Origin: a bacterium
Lineage (GTDB): Bacteria; Armatimonadota; Zipacnadia; Zipacnadales; UBA11051
Direction: 5' to 3'
Assembly: GCA_030604405.1 (NCBI GenBank)
Contig: JAUVVY010000032.1
Location: 1 to 48,491 of the forward strand
DNA length: 48,491 bases
The notes under the pieces are model-generated. The model searched no databases, was not told where the DNA came from, and saw nothing but the letters and a program-made list of their open reading frames with translations. This document shows, piece by piece, positions 1 through 8,240 of the stretch. The first letter of the stretch is position 1, and each line of letters begins with the position of its first letter. The position numbers and the translations under genes are program-made.

Positions 1-581
1 AAGTTGCAGCCGGTGCACAGCAGGTGAACGGGTTAGCTGGGCAGGTGGGCGAAGCGGCCCAGACCAATGCCGGCCGCGTGCAGGAAGTCGCCGCCGGTGC
101 CCAGCAGGTGGTCGCCGCCGCCGGCCAAGTCGCCGAAGCGGCTGAAACCAACGCATCCCGCGTCCAGGAAGTCGCCGCCGGCGCACAGCAAGTGTTCGCT
201 ACCGCTGGCAACGTCGCCGATGCTGCTAACACCAACCAGGCCCGCAGCCAGGAAGTGGCTGCAAGTTCGCAAGAGGTTGCAAGCATCGCAGCAGACGTGG
301 TCAAGCTAAGCGGAACCAATGCGGAGCGGGCCAAGGAGGTCTCCAAGACCGCCGGGAAAGCCGAAGCCTCCGTCGAGAAGACCGAGGAAGCCGCCAGGGA
401 ACTTGTTACCATCGCTGGTGACAACTCCACAGGCCTGCAAAAGGTCTCCGGTGCAGTCGAAAGGCAAGCCGGGTCTGTGCAGAAGATCACGGCATCAGCC
501 GATCAGGTTGCAGATCTGATCAACGAGATCAACAGCCTCATGGGCGGCACGGAGACGGGACGCAGCAGGCGCGCGGCGTAG
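1..581 (+). CDS. Methyl-accepting chemotaxis protein, C-terminal part (5' end outside window)
   Basis: The frame is open from the first bases, so the gene starts upstream of the window; the GTG at 24 is internal to a repeat and is not the start. What is visible is Ala/Gln/Glu/Val-rich helical coiled coil built of 28-residue units (four heptads), of the form AGQVxEAAxTNxxRVQEVAA, followed by a less regular helix ending at NEINSLM and a short basic tail. This composition fits the cytoplasmic four-helix bundle of a chemoreceptor, and cheW lies 84 bp downstream with cheD, cheA, cheC, cheB and cheR beyond. The conserved receptor hairpin tip that binds CheA and CheW is not in the visible part and would have to lie upstream. 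No C-terminal CheR-docking pentapeptide is evident. The family call rests on coiled-coil pattern and context rather than on a diagnostic motif. Confidence 0.72.
   Translation, partial: VAAGAQQVNGLAGQVGEAAQTNAGRVQEVAAGAQQVVAAAGQVAEAAETNASRVQEVAAGAQQVFATAGNVADAANTNQARSQEVAASSQEVASIAADVVKLSGTNAERAKEVSKTAGKAEASVEKTEEAARELVTIAGDNSTGLQKVSGAVERQAGSVQKITASADQVADLINEINSLMGGTETGRSRRAA
36..287 (+). repeat. Three tandem 84-bp coding repeats in the chemoreceptor
   Basis: Three consecutive in-frame units (36-119, 120-203, 204-287) each encode 28 residues beginning AGQV or AGNV. The tail of a preceding unit (VAAGAQQV) is visible from base 3, so the array extends upstream. Units 1 and 2 are nearly identical in protein, while unit 3 is more diverged. 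Twenty-eight residues is exactly four heptads, so gain or loss of a unit would keep the helix in register. Confidence 0.85.
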
Positions 582-594
582 CACCAGTAATCGG

Positions 595-621
595 GGGAGG
601 GGAGCATTGGTCTCCCCTCCC
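595..621 (+). terminator. Hairpin after the chemoreceptor gene
   Basis: A perfect 10-bp stem (GGGAGGGGAG / CTCCCCTCCC) with a 7-nt loop sits 14 nt after the chemoreceptor stop and about 40 nt before cheW. No long T-run follows, so it may attenuate or stabilise the transcript rather than fully terminate it. Confidence 0.6.
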
Positions 622-664
622 ATATTCAGACCAACAGCACTCAATACCAGAAGGGAGTAAAATC

Positions 665-1309
665 ATGACGGGCCCAGCCCAAGCCACTGACGAAAGAGAG
701 AGAATTGCAGATAAGAGCGAAAACGAAAGGCAGCTAGTTCTCTTCCAGCTCAGCGGGGAAAGCTATGGTGTTGACATATACAGCGTGCAGCGTCTCATCC
801 AGGTGCCGGAGATAACCAGAGTGCCGCGGGCACCGACGTTCGTGGAGGGCGTCATTGACGTGCGCGGTGATATCATCCCGGTAATCAACCTGCTGAAGCG
901 GTTCGGTATCAGCGATGCCGAAGCTCGCGACGACGGGCGCATAGTCATCACCGAAATTGGCGACCAGATCGTCGGCTTTCTGGTTGACGCGGTTTCTGAG
1001 GTCACCACGCTGTTGGAGGACGATATTGAGCCGCCCTCGGCAGTAGTGGCAGGAAAAGGCACCGAGTTCATCTCAGGCATCGGTAAGCAGGGGAAGGGTG
1101 ACAATAACCTCTTAATCATCGTCCTGGACGTCGAGAGACTATTGGGGCAGCAGGACCTGGCCTATATCGAGCAGGTCAGCGACGAGTTCAGTGACCGTCC
1201 AGAGAGCATGGCGGAGCACGCTGCGGCCGCTGAAGAGGCCGAGGTGCAAGCGGCAAGCGATGAGGAGGATGCCAGCGAGGACGAAATGCTGGACGAGGAA
1301 ATTGCCTAG
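665..1309 (+). CDS. cheW: CheW chemotaxis coupling protein with acidic C-terminal tail
   Basis: CheW is the adaptor that couples the CheA kinase to chemoreceptors in cytoplasmic signalling arrays. The CheW domain spans roughly residues 22-165: the strand QLVLFQLSGESYGVDIYSVQ, then RAPTFVEGVIDVRGDIIPVINL, which is the family signature around the receptor-binding groove, and a final strand LLIIVLDVERLL. The ATG is preceded by a GGGAG ribosome site. After the domain, about 45 residues are very rich in Glu, Asp and Ala and end EDEMLDEEIA; ordinary CheW proteins of about 150-170 residues lack this. The gene lies just after the chemoreceptor and converges on cheD. Confidence 0.95.
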   Translation: MTGPAQATDERERIADKSENERQLVLFQLSGESYGVDIYSVQRLIQVPEITRVPRAPTFVEGVIDVRGDIIPVINLLKRFGISDAEARDDGRIVITEIGDQIVGFLVDAVSEVTTLLEDDIEPPSAVVAGKGTEFISGIGKQGKGDNNLLIIVLDVERLLGQQDLAYIEQVSDEFSDRPESMAEHAAAAEEAEVQAASDEEDASEDEMLDEEIA

Positions 1310-1362
1310 CCCGACCGGGGCGTGGTACACTCACGCTTTAGGCCTGCTCGTATTACCGATCG

Positions 1363-1396
1363 GCGTTCGGAGGGGTAAGTTAGCCTCTCCGAACGC
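1363..1396. terminator. Bidirectional hairpin between cheW and cheD
   Basis: GCGTTCGGAG (1363-1372) pairs perfectly with CTCCGAACGC (1387-1396). The stem extends inward by a G-T pair and two G-C pairs. Its last base is also the first base of the cheD stop codon on the minus strand. A symmetrical stem between convergent genes is the expected form of a shared terminator, although T-runs are poor on both sides. Confidence 0.7.
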
Positions 1397-1917
1397 TATG
1401 CTACCTTAGCGGCGCGTCGGCGGCGCAAGCACACCAGCTCCTGCTCGGCTCCCATGGTTCGGACATGTACAGTAGCATCAGCTACCTCAACGGTCACCGT
1501 GCGGCCCTGGCCGCCACCGACATCGCTGGCCACAAGAGGAATACCATACTCTCTTAGCACTGCGCGAGCCACCTCGACATTTCGGGCTCCGATATCGAGC
1601 GTGGTGGGCCCGGTGAACTCAAACATGGCAGCGCCGCCGACCAGGGCGCTGACCAAACCTTCACACCTTGAACCGAGGTCGCCCAGATCAGAGATCAATT
1701 GAGGCAATGCCGCATCCACATAGCGTCCGGGCTTTTTCGGGTCTTTCGTACCACCATCGGTCTGCAAAGGCAACATGCAGTGAGCCATAACTACTGCCCC
1801 GATAGCGTTATCGGACAGCACGATCGCGACGCAAGATCCCAAGCCCAGGGCGGTAATAATATCGTCCGGCTGGCGGCTTGCCTTGATCTCGCCGATGCCA
1901 ACAGAGAGGTTTGCCAA
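1396..1917 (-). CDS. cheD: CheD chemoreceptor glutamine deamidase
   Basis: CheD deamidates specific glutamines of chemoreceptors and, in CheC-containing bacteria, binds CheC and stimulates its phosphatase activity. The family signature is present: ALGLGSCVAIVLSD with the catalytic Cys29, VVMAHCMLP with His46, and Thr22 just before the GLGSC motif. This spacing agrees with the known Cys/His/Thr arrangement. The chosen start is the TTG at 1917 because a GGGAG site lies 6 nt upstream and the protein then begins directly with ANLSVGIGEI. A longer frame from a TTG at 1953 has no clear ribosome site. The gene runs opposite to the rest of the cluster and shares the cheW terminator. The many Gln residues in the neighbouring receptor repeats are possible substrates, though this is untested. 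Confidence 0.93.
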   Translation of the reverse strand: MANLSVGIGEIKASRQPDDIITALGLGSCVAIVLSDNAIGAVVMAHCMLPLQTDGGTKDPKKPGRYVDAALPQLISDLGDLGSRCEGLVSALVGGAAMFEFTGPTTLDIGARNVEVARAVLREYGIPLVASDVGGGQGRTVTVEVADATVHVRTMGAEQELVCLRRRRAAKVA

Positions 1918-1957
1918 TTGTCTCTCCCACCCAGGAATGGAGTCTAATTGCAAGGCT

Positions 1958-1996
1958 CACGGGACAGCCGCTCCCGTAACCACTACCGCTCCCGTG
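1958..1996. promoter_or_regulatory. Direct and inverted repeats in the cheD-cheA divergent intergenic region
   Basis: CCGCTCCCGT occurs twice (1968-1977 and 1986-1995), 18 bp apart. The upstream CACGGGA (1958-1964) can pair with either the first TCCCGT (1972-1977) or the second TCCCGTG (1990-1996), giving two mutually exclusive hairpins. The position between divergent cheD and cheA suits a regulator site or a leader-RNA switch, but no regulator is known. Confidence 0.4.
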
Positions 1997-2102
1997 CCGT
2001 CAGCATTGCCGGGAGTTGTGGGCCGCCATCATTTCGTTTATCGGTTGCCCCGGCACTGATCCGTGGAAAGAAATTATCAACAGTTATTGGCGGAGGCTAG
2101 CA

Positions 2103-4127
2103 ATGTCAGCCGACTTTGACGCCAGCGAGTTCTTTGACCTGTTCGTGCAGGAGGCCAAGGAACAGATCGAAGCCCTGGACCGAGCGGTCATCGGCCTCGA
2201 GCAGCAGCCGGATGCGCCAGATCTAATCGAGCAGATATTCCGCGCCGCGCACAGCCTCAAGGCTTCGGCCGCCAGCCAGGGCTTTGAGGAAATGTCGCAT
2301 ATCAGCCACGCGCTGGAAAATGTGTTTGAGCGTATCCGCAACGGCGAACTGACAACTGAGGCGGAACTCATAGACGTACTACTGGCTGGCGTTGATGCGC
2401 TCAAAGCGCACCTGGCCAGCACCATCGCCGGTGAAGTGCCGCCCGAGGCCGGCGAGGTGCTTGCCGAGCTACAGGCTATAGCACAGGGACCAGCCGAGCA
2501 GCCGCAGCACGAAGCCTCCAAGCCCGAGGCTGAGGCAGGCGAAGGCGAGGCCCCAGCGGAGTTGCCGGCAGAAGGCACACAACTACGCATTGTTCTAGAC
2601 CCCGATTGTGCGATGCCGGCGGCGCGAGCGTGGCTTATTCTTCAGCAGTTGGAAGCCTACGGCGAGCTGCTTTACGCCAGGCCTTCTATGGATCAGCTTA
2701 AGGCCGGCGAAATCGAGTTTGAAGGCATTGATGTGTCTTTAAGCTGTGAGCTTTCCGCCGAGGAACTATTGCCAATTGTGGGCGCCATGCCTGACGTCGC
2801 GCAAGTCTCGCTTTCTTCCGAGGAACCTACCTACCACGGGCCGGACCGGCGCCAGGGCCCAGCAGATCGACGCCAGCGCCCCCCGGAGCAGCGCCAGGCT
2901 GAAACACAAGCCACGGTGCGGGTCAACGTCGAAAACATTGACGCATTGATGAACCTGGTCGGCGAACTCGTGATCAGCCGCACCCGCCTTACCAGCCTCA
3001 CCCAGCACCTCAAGGAACATCGGGACGACACTTTGGGCGAACTATCGCAGAACTTCGACCATGTCACGGCCGACCTGGGGATGATAGTCACCGAGCTGCA
3101 GGAGCGGGTGATGCAGACGAGGATGGTGCCGGTCAATCAGGTTTTCGGCAGGTTCCCGCGGCTGGTGCGCGACGTGGCGCGACGGGAAGGCAAGCTGGTA
3201 GATCTGGTCGTAGAAGGTGGCGAAACAGAGCTGGACCGCTCGCTTATCGAGGACATCGTTGACCCGCTCACGCATCTGCTGCGCAACGCTGTCAGCCACG
3301 GCATTGAAACGCCCGAGGCGCGGAGAGCGGCGGGCAAACCGGAAAAGGGCACCGTACGCCTCAGTGCGCATCACGAGCAGAGCATGGTTGTGATACAGGT
3401 CGCCGACGACGGGGCCGGCATAGACCCCGAAAGCCTGCGCAAAAAGGCCGTTGAACAGGGACTGATGACCCAGCAGCAGGCCGCGAGCACGCCAGACCGC
3501 CAGATGCTCGAAACCATATTGGCCTCAGGCTTCAGCACCGCCGCAGAGGTCAGCGATGTATCAGGGCGCGGCGTAGGCATGGATGTGGTCAAGAGCAACA
3601 TTGACAAGCTAGGCGGTCAAGTGGAGATCCAAAGCGGCGCCAGCCAAGGCACTACCATCTCTCTGCGGCTGCCGTTGACACTGGCTATCATTCGCGGCCT
3701 TCTGGTAGTCGCCGCTGACGTCATATTCGCGCTGCCACTGGCCTCTGTGGTGCGCATACTGCAGGTTGACGGTTCCGAAATCCAGTACATAAACGGCGTT
3801 CCCGTAGTTGTCATTGATGAGGACGCTGTGCCGCTGGTTTCGCTGGCAGAAGTCAGCGAGTTTCAAAAGTTTGAGCCGCAAGAAGCCGATAAGATTATTG
3901 TAGTAATGATTAGTGACGGCCGGGAGATAATCGGCCTGACGGTTGACGAGCTGATGGGTGACGAGGAACTGGTCATCCAGCCGCTTGGAGAGGCCCTACA
4001 GCATGTGAGAGTCGTCAACGGAGCCGCGGTACTTGGTGATGGTCGCCTGGCCCTGATAGTGGACGTCGGCATCTTGATACGCACCGTAAGCGAGCAGCAG
4101 ATGGCCCGGGAAATGAGGGTCGTTTGA
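2103..4127 (+). CDS. cheA: CheA chemotaxis sensor histidine kinase
   Basis: CheA autophosphorylates when stimulated by receptors through CheW and passes phosphate to CheY or CheB. Domains in order: P1 Hpt (residues about 4-110) with phospho-accepting His50 in FRAAHSLKA; an Ala/Glu linker; a P2-like domain (about 165-235); a charged linker rich in RRQ; P3 dimerisation helices from about 265 (VNVENIDALMNLVGELVISRTRL); the P4 kinase with N-box HLLRNAVSHGIE, G1 box VADDGAGID and G2 box GRGVGMDVV; and the P5 CheW-like domain from about 540 to the end. The ATG at 2103 has GGAGG 6 nt upstream, so the longer frame from 2016 is not used. The length of 674 residues is normal. The coding order cheA-cheC-cheB-cheR suggests one operon. 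Confidence 0.97.
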   Translation: MSADFDASEFFDLFVQEAKEQIEALDRAVIGLEQQPDAPDLIEQIFRAAHSLKASAASQGFEEMSHISHALENVFERIRNGELTTEAELIDVLLAGVDALKAHLASTIAGEVPPEAGEVLAELQAIAQGPAEQPQHEASKPEAEAGEGEAPAELPAEGTQLRIVLDPDCAMPAARAWLILQQLEAYGELLYARPSMDQLKAGEIEFEGIDVSLSCELSAEELLPIVGAMPDVAQVSLSSEEPTYHGPDRRQGPADRRQRPPEQRQAETQATVRVNVENIDALMNLVGELVISRTRLTSLTQHLKEHRDDTLGELSQNFDHVTADLGMIVTELQERVMQTRMVPVNQVFGRFPRLVRDVARREGKLVDLVVEGGETELDRSLIEDIVDPLTHLLRNAVSHGIETPEARRAAGKPEKGTVRLSAHHEQSMVVIQVADDGAGIDPESLRKKAVEQGLMTQQQAASTPDRQMLETILASGFSTAAEVSDVSGRGVGMDVVKSNIDKLGGQVEIQSGASQGTTISLRLPLTLAIIRGLLVVAADVIFALPLASVVRILQVDGSEIQYINGVPVVVIDEDAVPLVSLAEVSEFQKFEPQEADKIIVVMISDGREIIGLTVDELMGDEELVIQPLGEALQHVRVVNGAAVLGDGRLALIVDVGILIRTVSEQQMAREMRVV

Positions 4128-4188
4128 CAGCACGCTCCACACAAGCGGTTGAGCTGAAGCCAGCGGAATGAGCAGGAGGCTTTTAGAG

Positions 4189-4839
4189 ATGTCCAGGGTT
4201 ATACTGACGGAAATTCAACTCGATGCGCTCGGTGAGGTCGGCAACATAGGCGCAGGAAATGCCAGCACCTCGCTGGCGAAGATGGTCGGCGATGTCATCA
4301 CCTTGGCCGCGCCACGCACTGAGATCATGGGCTTTGACGAGCTACCGCTGGTGACTTCAGCCGATCTCGAGGAAGCGATCATTTCAGCCTATGTTGCGTT
4401 CACCGGTGACGCCACCGGCTGTCTCCTACTGCTGTTTTCTGACCAGCAGGCTGTTACGCTTTTCGAACTGCTTGGTCTTCCCCTTGAGGGGAACATAGTC
4501 GAAGCGTCTGAGCTGCATAAATCGGCCGTTAGCGAGGTCGGCAACATAATAGCCTCGTCCTACTTGAATGCACTTAGTACCTTCACGGGCCTGAAGCTCC
4601 TACCGATGCCACCTGGTGTCGCTGTAGGTATGAGCGGGGCTATACTTGACACTGTTGGTGCCCATCTTGGCCAGGTTGCAGCAGTCGGAATTGTCATCCA
4701 GATAGAGGTTCGCAGCACTAACGTTGATATGGGGCTGGAATTGCTTATGATCCCGGAGATGCACAGCCTCAAGACGGTTTTGACTGCCCTCGGCATTGAC
4801 GATACCATCCAGATCGGCACAGAGGTGGCCGGACAGTAG
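4189..4839 (+). CDS. cheC: CheC-type CheY-P phosphatase
   Basis: CheC dephosphorylates CheY-P and binds CheD. Both half-site signatures of the family (D/S-x3-E-x2-N) are visible: DALGEVGNIGAGNAST near the N-terminus and SAVSEVGNIIASS in the middle, so both pseudo-symmetric active sites look intact. The length of 216 residues is normal for CheC. The start is the ATG at 4189, with AGGAGG 9 nt upstream; an ATG at 4168 precedes that site and would add seven residues. The gene follows cheA by 61 nt. Having cheC and cheD together predicts a CheC-CheD feedback adaptation circuit as in Bacillus and Thermotoga. Confidence 0.93.
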   Translation: MSRVILTEIQLDALGEVGNIGAGNASTSLAKMVGDVITLAAPRTEIMGFDELPLVTSADLEEAIISAYVAFTGDATGCLLLLFSDQQAVTLFELLGLPLEGNIVEASELHKSAVSEVGNIIASSYLNALSTFTGLKLLPMPPGVAVGMSGAILDTVGAHLGQVAAVGIVIQIEVRSTNVDMGLELLMIPEMHSLKTVLTALGIDDTIQIGTEVAGQ

Positions 4840-4979
4840 GTTGTCCGAGACACACCTGAAGTCTTGACGCTTGATACTAAAGCCGGCCTGACGGTTTACG
4901 CGTACACGCCGTTGGAACGGCTTAGCTGCGCTACTCAAGCCATCTCGGGGCGAACCTAGCGCGTCGGGGAAATGCCTTC

Positions 4980-6062
4980 ATGCCTCCGCCTATTCGTGTA
5001 CTGATTGTTGACGACTCGACGTATGTGCGGATGGTTCTCAACAGGATGCTGGAACGCGCAGCCGGCATCGAGGTTGTCGGGCAGGCGGGTGACGGACAGG
5101 AAGCACTCAGACTTGCCGCCCAACTCAAGCCCGATGTCATGACACTCGATGTGGAGATGCCCAAACTCGACGGGCTGGAGGTGCTGCGCCGGCTGCTTCC
5201 GCACAACCCGATACCGGTCGTCATGCTTTCGAGCCTTACACAACGTGGCGCCGAAGTCACCCTTCAGGCGTTGGAACTGGGCGCTGTGGATTTCGTCGGC
5301 AAGCCCGGAAGTGCCGGAGTGCCCGATCTGGCTACCGTTCAACACCAACTCCTGATGAAGGTGCGAGTGGCAGCCCGCGCCCGAGTGGGAGCGCGGCTTG
5401 CTGCCAGCGCGCGACCAGCACCCGTTGAAACGCCAGTGCCGACGTATGTCCAGCACAACCCCGCCGTCCTGATAGCGTCATCTACCGGCGGGCCCGGTAC
5501 ACTAGATACACTGCTGTCCGCCCTGCCGCCGAAGCTGCCTGCGGCTTTTGCCATTACCCAACACATGCCACCGGACTTTACGCGCGCATTCGCAGCACGT
5601 CTCGACGCCAACTGCGGCCTGCAGGTCAGGGAGGCTGCGGCAGGCGACGTGCTCCGCCCCGGCACTGTCCTGCTGGCGCCCGGTGACTATCACATGATCA
5701 TCGGGCCCCGGGGCATCATTCATCTCTCCAAGGACCCCGCAGTTTGGGCAGTGCGCCCGGCCGCTGACCCAATGATGCTCAGTGCCGTCGAGAACCTCAA
5801 AACCCCACTTATCGGCGTCGTACTCACTGGCATGGGCCGTGACGGCGCACAGGGCGTTGTTGAAATCAAGCGCGCGGGGGGAGTAGTTGTCGCTGAAGAT
5901 GAGCAAAGCTGCGTAATCTACGGGATGCCCAAGGCGGCCGCAGAGACCGGTGCCTGCGACTATATCGTCTCGCTTTCAGACATGCCCCAGTTACTCACCG
6001 ATCAAGTAAACAAACTTGCGACAGGCGGTAATACCGATCTTGTCGCTGTAGGCGGAGGCTAG
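4980..6062 (+). CDS. cheB: CheB protein-glutamate methylesterase/deamidase response regulator
   Basis: CheB removes methyl groups from receptor glutamates when phosphorylated by CheA. An N-terminal receiver domain (residues 4-120) has the acidic pair Asp11/Asp12, phospho-acceptor Asp57 in LDVEMP, the Ser84 region and Lys108 in GKPG. After a variable Ala/Arg/Pro linker comes the catalytic domain (about 162-350) with Ser168 in ASSTGGP, His195 in TQHMP and Asp288 in GMGRDGA, the full esterase triad. The length is typical. A gap of 140 nt separates it from cheC, and the cheR ribosome site lies inside its 3' end, so cheB and cheR are probably translationally linked. Confidence 0.97.
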   Translation: MPPPIRVLIVDDSTYVRMVLNRMLERAAGIEVVGQAGDGQEALRLAAQLKPDVMTLDVEMPKLDGLEVLRRLLPHNPIPVVMLSSLTQRGAEVTLQALELGAVDFVGKPGSAGVPDLATVQHQLLMKVRVAARARVGARLAASARPAPVETPVPTYVQHNPAVLIASSTGGPGTLDTLLSALPPKLPAAFAITQHMPPDFTRAFAARLDANCGLQVREAAAGDVLRPGTVLLAPGDYHMIIGPRGIIHLSKDPAVWAVRPAADPMMLSAVENLKTPLIGVVLTGMGRDGAQGVVEIKRAGGVVVAEDEQSCVIYGMPKAAAETGACDYIVSLSDMPQLLTDQVNKLATGGNTDLVAVGGG

Positions 6063-6068
6063 CCTTCT

Positions 6069-6875
6069 ATGGCAGCGACACGTCTGAATCCAAAGGATCT
6101 TGCACACTTTTGCGACGGAATACTGAAGCTGTGGAACATTGACTTGAGGAGCTATGGCCAGCGTCAACTCCACCGCCGGCTGCGCGGCATGATGGCGCGT
6201 GTTGGCGCTAGGAACCTGAGGGATTTTCTGAAGCGTCTCAATAACGATCCCGAGCTTTCCGAGCAATTCAGGAACCAGTTCACCATCAATGTTAGCGAGT
6301 TCTTTCGGGATGCCCATCTGTTTGCCAAGCTTGAGGAGATGCTAAAGCCGAGCGGTGCTTGCCACGATGCCAAGAAAATCTGGAGCGCAGGCTGCTCGTA
6401 TGGCGCCGAGCCATACAGCCTGGCGATTCTCATGCACGAGCGTAGGCCGTCCGGTAAGTGGCAGATCCTGGCCACAGACATTGACCGCGAGGCGCTGCAA
6501 CGGGCTCGCGAGGGCATCTTCAGCGAGCGCGATCTGCGCAATGTTTCCACCACACGTCAGCTCCGTTACTTTGATCCCGTCGGGCCCGACAGCTACGCAA
6601 TCAACGATAAACTCAAACGCAGGATAAAGTTCTCAACACTGGATCTGCTGCAGCCGCACGGGCATCAGCCGCGCTACTGCGACATCGTCCTGTGTCGCAA
6701 TGTGATTATCTACTTCACCCCGGAGGCGAAAAGCCAAGTCCACCAACTGCTGGTCGAGGCACTGCGGCCCGGCGGCCTGCTCCTCATTGGCGCCACCGAG
6801 AGGATGCCTGATGCCGAGGACCTGGCCCTCGAGACGATCAGCCCCTTTTTCTATCAAAAAAGCGCGGCGGCTTGA
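6069..6875 (+). CDS. cheR: CheR chemoreceptor methyltransferase
   Basis: CheR methylates receptor glutamates with S-adenosylmethionine, opposing CheB. The N-terminal helical CheR_N domain (about 1-75) ends at TINVSEFFRD, the family landmark. The SAM-binding fold follows: SAGCSYGAEPYSLA (motif I), ILATDIDREALQRA (motif II), DIVLCRNVIIYF (motif IV) and GGLLLIGATE. The ATG is 6 nt after the cheB stop, with its GGAGG site (6054-6058) overlapping the end of cheB. The length of 268 residues is normal. It is the last gene of the chemotaxis cluster. Confidence 0.97.
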   Translation: MAATRLNPKDLAHFCDGILKLWNIDLRSYGQRQLHRRLRGMMARVGARNLRDFLKRLNNDPELSEQFRNQFTINVSEFFRDAHLFAKLEEMLKPSGACHDAKKIWSAGCSYGAEPYSLAILMHERRPSGKWQILATDIDREALQRAREGIFSERDLRNVSTTRQLRYFDPVGPDSYAINDKLKRRIKFSTLDLLQPHGHQPRYCDIVLCRNVIIYFTPEAKSQVHQLLVEALRPGGLLLIGATERMPDAEDLALETISPFFYQKSAAA

Positions 6876-7223
6876 GCGCATAGCTGGTCGCCAGCCCCAT
6901 GCGATCACGTATCAGATAGGATGCGCACCACCGCAAACACGTCAACATGCCGCGCCGGTAATGCGACATTGTGGCCTGGCAATATTCGGCTGACCACTGC
7001 ATTGGTTACAAGAATTCAAATAATGAATACAATTTCTTTCGCTAGTAGTATTGACTAGACGCGGACACTGTGTTATGTTGCACTCCTGAGAGCCCGAGTA
7101 ACGCGCCCCGGGTATCTCAATACATATTCATGCGTAGCTATTGTAAACGCAGGAGCGCAGTGACACTCTTGGCCCAAGCCGGGTGTGTCCTGGGTGCATC
7201 TCCTAAGGAGCGCAGAAACACAA
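6876..7223. other. Noncoding gap between cheR and the PEP-CTERM gene
   Basis: This 348-nt stretch holds no convincing gene. Bases 7010-7050 are markedly AT-rich compared with the surroundings and lead into the promoter at 7051-7079. I see no T-tailed hairpin after cheR. Confidence 0.6.
7051..7079 (+). promoter_or_regulatory. Sigma-70-type promoter for the PEP-CTERM gene
   Basis: TTGACT (7051-7056) and TATGTT (7074-7079) are separated by 17 bp and preceded by an AT-rich upstream stretch. The untranslated leader to the GTG at 7224 would be about 140 nt. Confidence 0.55.
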
Positions 7224-8240
7224 GTGAAGGGCAGACGTGCTTGTGACATTGTAGCCTTTATTGTTGCTGCTCTGGTCCTATTCAGCGGCTTGGCACATGC
7301 GGACTTGCTCACGGACCATTTCGGAGTGACGCTTGAACTCGATACCGATAAATCTTATACAGATACTTACCAGAGCTTAACCAGCTATCCGATCGACCCC
7401 GACAGTTTCATCCCCACAAGCGATATTGCGCCAGGAAACTGGGTCACAGGCGACTGGTATGGCTCCTGGTCGACCACGGACTTCGACTACGACACGCACG
7501 AGGACTGCACTGGGCAGTATCCCTCCGGTGCTGAGCCTTATGACGTTGAGGCGATTTACTTCGACAACGATCCGGATTTCCAGACGAACAGCGAAGCGAA
7601 CATGTATATATCCATCGTAACCTCTTTCGCCCCTTCACCTGGCTATACTGAGACCCGCATTGACCCGGACACACTTATCGTCACTGGTGACCTGGCCCTC
7701 GACCTGGGCATTAACTCCCTCTACGGTGACGGCTTTCGCTATGATTACGGGGTGAACATAAATCACGAGGACCGTCCTGAGAACGAATATGATGACGCGA
7801 CCTCGGGTGGGACCACTATCGGCAACGAGGTATATCAGACCGAGAACTCGGACTGGTATGTTGGCACACCGACTGCGGCAGTTGACGCCGGTGGCGAGCT
7901 GACGAACTTTGATCCGGATTGGGCGTACGGCACCTTCTCAGGCGAGTACAAGGGCACAGCTACAGTCACTTATACCCTCTACGATTTCGGTGTCAATGAT
8001 GAAACGCTGGCCCCGACCTACGTTATCGATATCACCATTCCTTTCGATCTGCTGCCCCCACTTGACTTGTATGACCCGATCGGGATCGGCTGGGTGGAGG
8101 GCTGCCGCGACGACGGCAATGAGTTCGAGGCCTGCCTTCGCGTTGAGGGTCATCTCGTCCCTGAGCCGGGCACTATGGTTCTGATGACCCTGGGCATTTG
8201 TGCGCTGGGCTGGCTAAGGCGAAGAAAGTCAACCGAGTAG
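7224..8240 (+). CDS. Exported PEP-CTERM sorting-domain protein
   Basis: This is a secreted protein of unknown function carrying an exosortase sorting tag. The C-terminus has the complete tag: VPEPGT, then a hydrophobic helix (MVLMTLGICALGWL) and the basic end RRRKSTE. The N-terminus is a signal peptide: KGRR, hydrophobic core AFIVAALVLFSGL, and a cleavage site after AHA at about residue 26. The GTG at 7224 is chosen because AAGGAG lies 13 nt upstream and it places the basic residues directly before the core. A GTG at 7185 would add 13 residues. The body is acidic, rich in Asp, Tyr, Thr and Gly, with predicted beta structure and no recognised catalytic motif. Its own promoter and terminator make it a single-gene unit. 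The exosortase (EpsH/XrtA type) that would process it is not in the window. Confidence 0.85.
   Translation: MKGRRACDIVAFIVAALVLFSGLAHADLLTDHFGVTLELDTDKSYTDTYQSLTSYPIDPDSFIPTSDIAPGNWVTGDWYGSWSTTDFDYDTHEDCTGQYPSGAEPYDVEAIYFDNDPDFQTNSEANMYISIVTSFAPSPGYTETRIDPDTLIVTGDLALDLGINSLYGDGFRYDYGVNINHEDRPENEYDDATSGGTTIGNEVYQTENSDWYVGTPTAAVDAGGELTNFDPDWAYGTFSGEYKGTATVTYTLYDFGVNDETLAPTYVIDITIPFDLLPPLDLYDPIGIGWVEGCRDDGNEFEACLRVEGHLVPEPGTMVLMTLGICALGWLRRRKSTE

Noticed and set aside
36-287. 84-bp repeats as a mobile or CRISPR-like element
   Set aside because: They are in frame, encode heptad coiled coil and have no spacers or terminal inverted repeats.
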